A program made the translations under genes and the position numbers. From NCBI GenBank assembly GCA_905373565.1, contig CAJPTT010000201.1, positions 1 through 5,151 of the forward strand: a stretch of 5,151 nt of DNA, written 5' to 3'. The notes below the pieces were generated by a model. It saw only the letters and a list, made by a program, of their open reading frames with translations. It made no database searches and had not been told where the DNA came from. Of this stretch, positions 1 to 5,151 are shown piece after piece (the stretch's first letter is position 1; each line of letters opens with the position of its first letter). Origin of the DNA: an uncultured Treponema sp. GTDB taxonomy: Bacteria > Spirochaetota > Spirochaetia > Treponematales > Treponemataceae.

Positions 1-90
1 TCCCTTCCACCATAACATTACTTTACTATACTTTTCTTTCATGCTGAAGCCCTGGCTACGGGTACCGTCATTCTTGTCAAACAGCGGCAT
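1..90 (-). CDS. N-terminal part of an unrecognised leftward gene (cut by the window edge)
   Basis: The reverse strand is open from an ATG at 90..88 to the left edge, giving 30 residues that begin MPLFDKNDGTRSQGF and continue through a Lys/Glu-rich stretch (SMKEKYSKV) to MLWWKG. The composition looks like a real protein: a polar, charged start and then a hydrophobic, Trp-containing stretch that could open a membrane segment. A weak purine-rich site (AAAGAG, + positions 101-106) lies 10 nt upstream of the ATG. An internal ATG at 42..40 is an alternative start but has no better ribosome site. I do not recognise the product. If real, the gene diverges from pheT with 105 bp between start codons, and the pheT promoter -35 box would lie inside its first codons. 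The visible piece is too short for certainty. Confidence 0.45.
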   Translation of the reverse strand, partial: MPLFDKNDGTRSQGFSMKEKYSKVMLWWKG

Positions 91-102
91 ATTGCATATA
101 CT
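74..102 (+). promoter_or_regulatory. Candidate sigma70-type promoter for pheT
   Basis: TTGTCA (74-79) and TATACT (97-102) each match the consensus at five of six positions and are separated by exactly 17 nt. Transcription would start near 109, giving a leader of about 87 nt before the pheT ATG. I see no T-box or clear attenuator hairpin in that leader. The -35 box would fall inside the first codons of the divergent leftward gene, so if both are real the two genes share control DNA. Confidence 0.55.
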
Positions 103-110
103 CTTTCAAT

Positions 111-116
111 ATTATA
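111..116 (-). promoter_or_regulatory. Possible -10 box for the leftward gene at the left edge
   Basis: The reverse strand reads a perfect TATAAT at 116..111, 20 nt upstream of the proposed ATG at 90. No convincing -35 box or extended -10 (TGn) accompanies it: the hexamer 17 nt further upstream is CAATGC. The region is AT-rich, so this match could be chance. Confidence 0.25.
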
Positions 117-195
117 TGTGAATTGTATGAAAGGCATTGTGAACCGTGTGTTTTAGCGTTTGCCTCAGCTCAGTCATATTAAAAAAGGATAGACT

Positions 196-1935
196 ATGCC
201 CAAGATCGATGTAAATGAACAGCTTTTTTTCAACTTGTTAGGAAAAAAATACGATTATTCCCCTGAATTTGAACATTTATTAAGCTCTGCAAAGGCGGAG
301 CTGGACGAAGCGCCGTCCGCAGCGACGCCTCAAGATGAACGCATTATAAAAATTGAATTAAACGATACAAACCGCCCCGACCTATGGTCAACAGCGGGGC
401 TTGCTCGCCTTTTGCGTATGCACACGGGAGGCGCTTCAAACAAAGCTCGATATCAAGCATTTTTATCGACATTGAGTGAGCGAAAGGATTCCGGAAAACG
501 GACAGTAACCGTAGACCCCGAATTACAGCATATCCGCCCCTTTATGACGGCGTTTGTCATTTCGGGCAAGCCCATCGACGATGCTATGTTGAAAGATATT
601 ATCCAAACGCAGGAAAAACTGTGTTGGAACTTCGGCCGGAAGCGCCGTTCCGTGTCGATGGGGGTGTACCGCAGCGAACTAATCAATTGGCCGGTACAGT
701 ATCGTGCCGTTGACCCGCAAAAAACCTCGTTTACGCCCCTCGGTTTCGACACCGAAATGACATGTGAGCGCATTATCACCGAACACCCGAAAGGCAAGGA
801 ATACGGCTGGATACTCAAGGATATGAAGAAGGTACCGCTCTTATCGGATGCGAAGGGCGGTGTGCTTTCAATGGCGCCGATTATCAATAGCGCGGAGATC
901 GGCGCGGTACAGCCGGGGGATGCCGATTTGTTGGTCGAGCTGACCGGTACGGATATGCCCTCTCTGCTGCTTGCAACCAACATCGTTGCCTGCGATTTTG
1001 CCGATGCGGGATACACGATTTTACCGGTCAGCGTAGAGTATCCGTATGAAACCGGTTTCGGTAAGACGATTACCACGCCGCTTTACTTCCAAGAGCCGAC
1101 AAAGACGACGGTTCATGCCGTCAATAAACTCCTTGGAACGGAGCTTTCGGCGCAGGACATCGTGGAAGCGTTAGAGCGTATGGACAACACCGTTACCGTC
1201 GAGGGGGATTGTCTGTCGCTGATGCCGCCTGCATACCGGAACGATTTTTTACACGAAGTGGATATTATCGAAGACGTGATGATGGGGAAAACCGTCGAGT
1301 TCTTTGAACCCGAAACGCCGCGGGAGTTTACCATCGGGCGGCTCTCTCCGGTTACCCAGCTGAGCAGAAAGATTAAAAGTTTAATGGTCGGCTTCGGCTA
1401 TCAAGAGATGATTTTTAACTATCTCGGCTCAAAAAAGGACTACATCGACCGCATGAATATAGACGGAACGTCGGTAATCGAAATTGCAAACCCCATGTCG
1501 GAAAACTATCAGTTTGTCCGCCCGTCCATCATTCCGTCGCTTTTATCCGCAGAAACTGTTTCGGGAAATGCGGTCTATCCGCACCGTATCTTTGAAACGG
1601 GAAAAATCGCGTACCTTGCTCCCGAAGAAAATACCGGTACGTGCACCTGCCAAAGCCTCGGCTTCCTTAGCGTAAACCAAGATGCTAACTTTAACGAAGC
1701 CGCCAGCCTTGTCGCCGGCCTACTGTACTATCTGCAAATGGACTACAACGTATGCGAAACGTACGACCCGCGCTTTATCGAAGGGCGACAGGCGGGGGTT
1801 CTTGCCGATGGAAAACAAATCGGTATTTTCGGGGAGCTGCACCCGCAAGTCTTGGAAAACTGGTCCGTTACCGTACCGGCCTTTGCGGGCGAGCTCGATA
1901 TCGAAAGTATCTTGGGAATCTCTAAAAACGCTTAG
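196..1935 (+). CDS. pheT: Phenylalanyl-tRNA synthetase beta subunit, short archaeal-type form
   Basis: This is the beta subunit of the cytoplasmic (alpha-beta)2 enzyme that charges tRNA-Phe with phenylalanine using ATP; the alpha subunit, PheS, carries the active site. At 579 aa it has the archaeal/eukaryotic length and lacks the extra N-terminal EMAP-like and C-terminal RNA-binding parts of the ~800-aa bacterial form. Visible landmarks are LNDTNRPDLWSTAGLARLLR (residues 55-74), typical of archaeal-type PheT; a B3/B4 (editing-type) region at roughly 108-275; a B5 domain at about 302-370 with its hallmark PPAYRNDFLHEVDIIEDV; and a C-terminal synthetase-like core with NPMSENYQFVRPSIIPSLL (432-450) and GELHP (546-550). 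Spirochaetes are known to carry this form. The ATG is supported by AAAGGA at 184-189, 6 nt upstream. pheS is not visible nearby, which fits a gene transcribed alone. The TAG stop overlaps the convergent gene's stop. Confidence 0.96.
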   Translation: MPKIDVNEQLFFNLLGKKYDYSPEFEHLLSSAKAELDEAPSAATPQDERIIKIELNDTNRPDLWSTAGLARLLRMHTGGASNKARYQAFLSTLSERKDSGKRTVTVDPELQHIRPFMTAFVISGKPIDDAMLKDIIQTQEKLCWNFGRKRRSVSMGVYRSELINWPVQYRAVDPQKTSFTPLGFDTEMTCERIITEHPKGKEYGWILKDMKKVPLLSDAKGGVLSMAPIINSAEIGAVQPGDADLLVELTGTDMPSLLLATNIVACDFADAGYTILPVSVEYPYETGFGKTITTPLYFQEPTKTTVHAVNKLLGTELSAQDIVEALERMDNTVTVEGDCLSLMPPAYRNDFLHEVDIIEDVMMGKTVEFFEPETPREFTIGRLSPVTQLSRKIKSLMVGFGYQEMIFNYLGSKKDYIDRMNIDGTSVIEIANPMSENYQFVRPSIIPSLLSAETVSGNAVYPHRIFETGKIAYLAPEENTGTCTCQSLGFLSVNQDANFNEAASLVAGLLYYLQMDYNVCETYDPRFIEGRQAGVLADGKQIGIFGELHPQVLENWSVTVPAFAGELDIESILGISKNA

Positions 1936-1941
1936 GATTCC
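1915..1941. terminator. Hairpin over the two overlapping stop codons; possible bidirectional terminator
   Basis: GGAATC (1915-1920) pairs with GATTCC (1936-1941), and CTAA (1922-1925) pairs with TTAG (1932-1935). This makes a 10-bp stem with one bulged T (1921) and a 6-nt loop. It contains the pheT stop (TAG, 1933-1935) and the opposing stop (TAA, 1934..1932). There is no T-tract after the stem in either direction, so it is not a canonical intrinsic terminator. It could still slow polymerase or protect both 3' ends. There is no other intergenic space here in which a terminator could lie. Confidence 0.35.
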
Positions 1942-3719
1942 GAACGCTGACCGATAAATAAAAAACACACTCCAATAAAACACAGCGTGTACACGAGCAA
2001 TACGAACAGCGGCGACAAGCTGTAGAATGTGTCGGTAAAGAGCGCAATAACAAGGCGGGCGCAATACCGTCCTGCCTCTACCGCTCCTGTCGCTGCTACA
2101 AAAAAGAGCGGGAATGACAGCGCCCATGTATACTTAAATTGTCGGTGCGGAGGAATACGGAAACGCCACGCCAGTACGAGCATATAAATCGAAACAATCA
2201 AAATTAAAAATACATCGCTGATTCTGACTAACAGTTCCCTGTGATATATTTGCGCAGGAAAGCCGTATTGCGCTCCTCGCTGCCGGAACGTGTACAGCTG
2301 CGGCAACGTCATGGACTTTTCACCTTCATTAGCCGCGATAATCAACTCAAAATCATCGTATGAAAACGGCAGCCGCATAGACGTCTGCCGCTCAATCGGC
2401 ATTGTACCTTCTTGAACGATAGGTTTTAGCACTACTTTATCATGCTGCTTATCCACAGCGCGGAACAGCATACGGAGCATATGCTCACCTTTCTCGGTTA
2501 CAATCGGGATAAGTTTAATAAATGGAATACGGGCTCGATACAGTATCTTACCGTCAGTGCTATATTGCGTAATTTCGCAATTTCTTCCATATATTTCGCG
2601 GATACCGTTGTTGGTGATATACGAAAGGCCTTCTATTGTTATTTGTGCCGCCGCCCTTGTGCTCCAAGCGGGCGCTGTAAAATGAATATTCCGTACCGCT
2701 TCAAAGAGTAGCAGCGAATCCGTTTCGTCGATAAAGAACACCTCTTCCAATACTTTTTTTCGGGTAATTTCTACAAAGCGGTCTATGTCAGGGTCTCGTT
2801 TAAGCGGGTTATTCCGCTCAAGCATCCGTTGAGCCCTAACAAATTGATAGTATGCCTTGATGTAGTTCCCTTGTTCTATCATTTCGTATCCGGCTTTTTT
2901 TGCTTGATATAAACGGATATCGAATTCGGCAGTCAGCTCCGCGACCCCTTTTTCGATTTGATTCCATGCTTGTGCGGCCAGTCTTAAAGCCTCTTCACGA
3001 TAAGGGGCATTTTCGGCGCTAAGTTGATATGCCCGCATGGCATAATAATGCGCAGTGTAAAAATCATATTTTGTCATGTACCGCTTACTGATAAACAGTG
3101 CGCCTTCCGCCGTAAGGTTTTCAGGATCGGCGGTATTATAAGCGGTTTCGGTATTATGCATATTATTTTGACGATCGATAGCCTGTGCTTCATATAAAAC
3201 TTTCGCTTTATCTAAAAGCTGTAATGCATCAGGATTATTTTTCCAAATTCCAAGAGCAGCTTTTGCTTTCTGATATGCCCGTTCCCCATCGCCCGTATTT
3301 AATGAAATATCGGCTTCTTTCATATAATCGTGGTAATCTTGCGTTTTAAGTTCACTATAGCGCCGGTAGGCATACAGTAGGGGCGATAGTATTTCTATAA
3401 ATATGATATAAAGCGAAAGACAAAAGAAAAGGATAATGAATACTTCTTTTAAATAACGCAGTAATATATCGGAAAATCGCGGTACGGTATTTTGGCCGCA
3501 GGTACCGAAAATAACGGCATATCCTATTAAAACGGCGGAAACCAATAAACTCGGCATAAGTCGAATAAACAAAATTCCCGCTTCAGCCAATTTACGATTT
3601 ACTAAGAATTGCGGTAGTACGCTGATTTTTTTGAAAAAAAACATATAGATGAGGCAACATCCTAATCCGATTACGAAGTGGATAAAAACGGATAGACACC
3701 CCTTTGTCATATCACGCAT
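1932..3719 (-). CDS. Large integral membrane protein with TPR-like central domain; distant LptF/LptG-like layout
   Basis: I do not recognise this 595-aa protein by name. Three hydrophobic segments lie near residues 8-29, 47-72 and 88-117, and three more near 500-518, 530-548 and 556-590. Between them is a large soluble region. Its first half is helical with three TPR-like units (about 130-170, 202-250 and 266-305); the clearest contains GYEMIEQGNYIKAYYQF, with the TPR spacing of G, Y, A and F. Its second half (about 345-470) is rich in alternating beta-type sequence. The 3+3 layout, the E-x-x-x-P motif ending segment 3 (E109, P113) and the stretch before segment 4 (TLPQLYTF...YHRELLVRI) recall LptF/LptG permeases, whose periplasmic part is a beta-jellyroll. 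The TPR-like part would then be an insertion. Topology by the positive-inside rule is ambiguous. The gene follows the 262-aa gene by 2 nt and is probably co-transcribed. That the gene is real is nearly certain; its function is unknown. Confidence 0.88.
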   Translation of the reverse strand: MRDMTKGCLSVFIHFVIGLGCCLIYMFFFKKISVLPQFLVNRKLAEAGILFIRLMPSLLVSAVLIGYAVIFGTCGQNTVPRFSDILLRYLKEVFIILFFCLSLYIIFIEILSPLLYAYRRYSELKTQDYHDYMKEADISLNTGDGERAYQKAKAALGIWKNNPDALQLLDKAKVLYEAQAIDRQNNMHNTETAYNTADPENLTAEGALFISKRYMTKYDFYTAHYYAMRAYQLSAENAPYREEALRLAAQAWNQIEKGVAELTAEFDIRLYQAKKAGYEMIEQGNYIKAYYQFVRAQRMLERNNPLKRDPDIDRFVEITRKKVLEEVFFIDETDSLLLFEAVRNIHFTAPAWSTRAAAQITIEGLSYITNNGIREIYGRNCEITQYSTDGKILYRARIPFIKLIPIVTEKGEHMLRMLFRAVDKQHDKVVLKPIVQEGTMPIERQTSMRLPFSYDDFELIIAANEGEKSMTLPQLYTFRQRGAQYGFPAQIYHRELLVRISDVFLILIVSIYMLVLAWRFRIPPHRQFKYTWALSFPLFFVAATGAVEAGRYCARLVIALFTDTFYSLSPLFVLLVYTLCFIGVCFLFIGQRSES

Positions 3720-3721
3720 TT

Positions 3722-4510
3722 TTATACGGCGCTCCTTTTGTTGGTCTTTGAAGATATCAGTAGCATTTTTAAACCGCCTATAGAATGGAATATAACAGCA
3801 ACAATGCAGAAAATAATCGGGTTCCTCAATACGCTGTTTCCCGAATTCATCAGTTGAATATTGGAGAGCGCTGTCTGAAATCCTGTCTGCTGCATATACG
3901 GATATACGAGTAGAAAAGCGCCTGAAAGGAGAAATAAGAAAAGAAGTTTAACCATATTCCATCGTGTTATGATACATACAAACCAAAATGAACTGATGCA
4001 GAAAAAGAATGTACATACAAAAAAGAGATATGATGCAAAGCTCCGCTGATAGGCGGCATAGATGTCATAAAAAAGGCTGTCGGTTCCTTGCCGTAATAAG
4101 GTTAAAAATGTGGGCGTGTTCAAGAAAGCTGTCAGCGCTTTATCGGTAAATGCCGTTGTTCTATAAACGTTTATTGCATTTTCAATGGAAGGAAGCTGCG
4201 TATAACAGGCCGGTATAATCACTGTTACGGTAAAAATTGTGCATACCAGAAACAAGCTTAGGGCAATAAGCCATTTTGCAGGGTGTCTCATTAAAAATGT
4301 GTACACGCCTATTGTAGCCGCCATCACTGCAAATGGAAGTGAGTAGCACGCTTTTTGCACCATGCAAAGAAGCAAAATTCCCGCCGTTTCGGCTTCGAGC
4401 GGGATAGCCAATTCATAGCGCAATCCTATTCCGCCAAAAAAAGCAAAAACGATAAGTGCGCTTAAAAGACTTAAGAAAAAAACACTGGGAATCAGTAAAG
4501 CATTCTTCAT
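3722..4510 (-). CDS. Six-segment integral membrane protein, first gene of a two-gene operon
   Basis: I do not recognise this 262-aa protein. Six hydrophobic segments lie near residues 5-27, 48-72, 79-101, 158-181, 186-206 and 229-251. The charges fit the positive-inside rule well. The loops LMRHPAKW (73-80) and TRWNMVK (182-188) and the tail SSKTNKRSAV would be cytoplasmic, and the 55-residue loop at 102-157 would be outside. The 3+3 layout with an external central loop, and a proline closing segment 3 (TVIIP, 96-100), resemble a stripped-down LptF/LptG permease. The jellyroll and the cytoplasmic coupling helix of that family are missing, so this is a hypothesis. No in-frame start exists between the ATG at 4510 and an upstream stop codon at 4534..4532. 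No good Shine-Dalgarno precedes the ATG. It probably works with the 595-aa protein encoded 2 nt downstream. Confidence 0.85.
   Translation of the reverse strand: MKNALLIPSVFFLSLLSALIVFAFFGGIGLRYELAIPLEAETAGILLLCMVQKACYSLPFAVMAATIGVYTFLMRHPAKWLIALSLFLVCTIFTVTVIIPACYTQLPSIENAINVYRTTAFTDKALTAFLNTPTFLTLLRQGTDSLFYDIYAAYQRSFASYLFFVCTFFFCISSFWFVCIITRWNMVKLLFLFLLSGAFLLVYPYMQQTGFQTALSNIQLMNSGNSVLRNPIIFCIVAVIFHSIGGLKMLLISSKTNKRSAV
3732..3737 (-). promoter_or_regulatory. Shine-Dalgarno site of the 595-aa gene, inside the upstream gene
   Basis: The reverse strand reads AAGGAG at 3737..3732, within the last codons of the upstream 262-aa gene. It is 12 nt from the ATG at 3719, somewhat longer than usual. 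No alternative in-frame start lies closer. The junction reads TAA-AA-ATG, so ribosomes ending the first gene could re-initiate on the second. Confidence 0.65.
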
Positions 4511-4520
4511 AGGTAGTCTT

Positions 4521-4549
4521 AGAGTAGCATGTTATGGGGATAATCTCAA
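4521..4549 (-). promoter_or_regulatory. Candidate promoter of the membrane-protein operon
   Basis: On the reverse strand, TTGAGA (4549..4544, five of six consensus bases) is followed after 17 nt by TACTCT (4526..4521). The -10 box is weak (three of six) but has the extended -10 TGn motif directly before it. The start would be near 4514, leaving only 3-4 nt before the ATG at 4510. A short inverted repeat, ATCTC-AA-GAGAT (4543-4554), covers the -35 box and might be a small operator. Confidence 0.4.
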
Positions 4550-4557
4550 GAGATGAC

Positions 4558-4604
4558 CTTTTGCAAATATGCGGCACATCTGATGCGCCGTATATTTGCA
4601 AAAG
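4558..4604. repeat. 47-bp near-perfect palindrome between divergent promoters
   Basis: The arms run from CTTTTGCAAATAT (4558-4570) to ATATTTGCAAAAG (4592-4604) and are centred on 4581. Of 23 base pairs, 21 are Watson-Crick, one is G/T (4571/4591) and one is mismatched (4576/4586). The single central base leaves almost no loop. The arms begin with T runs and end with A runs on either strand, the reverse of an intrinsic terminator. It lies 8 nt from the leftward -35 box and 4 nt from the rightward one. It could be an operator for a dimeric or tetrameric regulator of both genes, a copy of a small palindromic (REP- or MITE-like) repeat, or a structured RNA element. The sequence alone cannot separate these. 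Confidence 0.9.
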
Positions 4605-4608
4605 AAAA

Positions 4609-4637
4609 TTGCAGAAAAATAATAACCATATTATAAT
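4609..4637 (+). promoter_or_regulatory. Candidate promoter of the AAA-ATPase-like gene, giving a leaderless message
   Basis: A perfect TATAAT (4632-4637) is preceded, after 17 nt, by TTGCAG (4609-4614), which keeps the strongly conserved TTG but only three of six bases overall. The -10 box ends 6 nt before the ATG at 4644, so transcription should start at or next to the A of the start codon. The 20 nt before the ATG contain no purine-rich ribosome site. The reverse strand also reads TATAAT at 4635..4630 but lacks a matching -35. Confidence 0.5.
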
Positions 4638-4643
4638 AACACC

Positions 4644-5151
4644 ATGAACATTTCACGGAAATTACCGATTGGCATACAGAGTTTTGAAAAACTGCGCCGG
4701 GATGGGTATCTCTATATTGATAAGACCCTATTTATTTGGAAGCTTGTACAAACTTCCAGTCCTTATTTCCTCAGCCGCCCGCGGAGATTTGGCAAGAGTT
4801 TGTTCCTTTCGGCATTATCTGCATACTTCCTCGGGCAAAAAGAGCTGTTCAAAGGCTTGTACCTTGAAAAAGCTGAGGAAGAGCAAGCAGTATTGGAAAA
4901 CAGAGCCGCATGGCAGGAATATCCGGTATTGTATCTCGATTTTAATACAGGCAACTATAATTGTACTGAAGCTTTACAAGAAAATCTCAATATCTTTTTA
5001 TCACGGCTTGAAGATATCTATGGAAAAGAGGCTATTGAAGAGACTCCTCCAAAACGATTCGAAGGGCTTTTAAAGCGTGCGTATGAAAAAACCGGCAAGC
5101 AAGTAGTCATTCTTGTTGACGAATACGACAAACCGCTCCTACAAACGATGG
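4644..5151 (+). CDS. AAA-ATPase-like protein, N-terminal 169 codons (cut by the window edge)
   Basis: The open frame from 4644 to the edge matches the start of the AAA-ATPase-like family (PF09820 type). Full-length members are usually about 500-600 aa and end in a PD-(D/E)XK nuclease-like domain (formerly DUF1703), which would lie outside this window. Signature parts are KLPIGIQSFEKLRRDGYLYIDKT (visible as residues 6-28), the P-loop-like SRPRRFGKS (44-52) and the Walker B-type VVILVDEYDKPL (154-165). The P-loop lacks the usual first glycine, which is normal for this family. The cellular role of the family is not established; members are often multi-copy and patchily distributed, and a nucleic-acid-processing or defence role has been suspected. 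The family's conserved N-terminus fixes the ATG at 4644, although no Shine-Dalgarno precedes it. The frame has no internal stop, so the visible part appears intact. Confidence 0.9.
   Translation, partial: MNISRKLPIGIQSFEKLRRDGYLYIDKTLFIWKLVQTSSPYFLSRPRRFGKSLFLSALSAYFLGQKELFKGLYLEKAEEEQAVLENRAAWQEYPVLYLDFNTGNYNCTEALQENLNIFLSRLEDIYGKEAIEETPPKRFEGLLKRAYEKTGKQVVILVDEYDKPLLQTM

Noticed and set aside
2..121. Plus-strand frame open from the left edge to a TGA at 119-121, possibly the tail of an upstream gene
   Set aside because: The translation is hydrophobic and low in charge with no recognisable end of a protein. The opposite strand gives a more natural sequence.
103..195. T-box or attenuator in the pheT leader
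   Set aside because: No T-box consensus, Phe-rich leader peptide or pair of competing hairpins can be seen.
453..1076. Long open frame (207 codons) on the minus strand inside pheT
   Set aside because: It lies wholly antisense to a confidently identified gene. Its product is Ser/Thr/Ile-rich with no recognisable domain, typical of a shadow frame.
1986..1995. Ten-base perfect palindrome CGTGTACACG
   Set aside because: It is short, lies within coding sequence and has no loop or T-tract, so chance is enough to explain it.
1720..2127. Minus-strand open frame of 135 codons across the pheT/595-aa gene junction
   Set aside because: It overlaps the coding frames of two better-supported genes, has no ribosome site and shows no domain.
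4413..4601. Minus-strand open frame of 62 codons running through the palindrome
   Set aside because: It overlaps the start of the 262-aa membrane gene in another frame, its N-terminal codons are the palindrome itself, and it has no protein-like features.
4558..4604. The palindrome read as an intrinsic terminator
   Set aside because: No T-tract follows the stem on either strand, the T and A runs have the wrong polarity, and both flanking genes point away from it.
4669..5073. Plus-strand open frame of 134 codons near the right edge
   Set aside because: It is out of frame with the AAA-ATPase-like gene that starts at 4644, whose family motifs fix the true frame.

Overview
The window looks like chromosomal DNA from a spirochaete, most likely a treponeme of middling GC content. 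The main clue is its phenylalanyl-tRNA synthetase beta subunit. It is about 580 residues, the short archaeal/eukaryotic form that spirochaetes are known to carry, not the roughly 800-residue bacterial form, and it is not next to pheS. The genus is an inference and no species can be named.

Layout, left to right. Positions 1-90 probably hold the first 30 codons of a leftward gene that runs off the left edge. Positions 91-195 are a short divergent intergenic region with a good sigma70-type promoter for the next gene. Positions 196-1935 are pheT (+). Its stop codon overlaps the stop codon of the convergent gene on the minus strand, and a hairpin covers both stops. Positions 4510 down to 1932 form a two-gene leftward operon of unrecognised integral membrane proteins. 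The promoter-proximal gene (262 aa) has six membrane segments with a small central loop. The distal gene (595 aa) has three membrane segments, a large central domain with TPR-like helical repeats and a beta-rich part, then three more segments. The two are 2 nt apart. Their 3+3 layout and a few motifs recall LptF/LptG permeases, which is a hypothesis only. Positions 4644-5151 (+) are the 5' third or so of an AAA-ATPase-like protein of the family that usually ends in a PD-(D/E)XK nuclease-like domain. It is cut by the right edge.

The 133-bp region between the last two divergent genes (4511-4643) is the most unusual part. It contains a 47-bp near-perfect palindrome (4558-4604) lying between two candidate promoters that fire outward. 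Both promoters put their predicted transcription starts at or within a few bases of the start codons, and neither gene has a convincing Shine-Dalgarno sequence, so both messages may be leaderless or nearly so.

The genes do not form one pathway. pheT is housekeeping translation, the membrane pair is probably an envelope function, and the AAA-like gene belongs to a family that is often multi-copy and patchily distributed. No tRNA, rRNA, CRISPR array or insertion sequence is visible.
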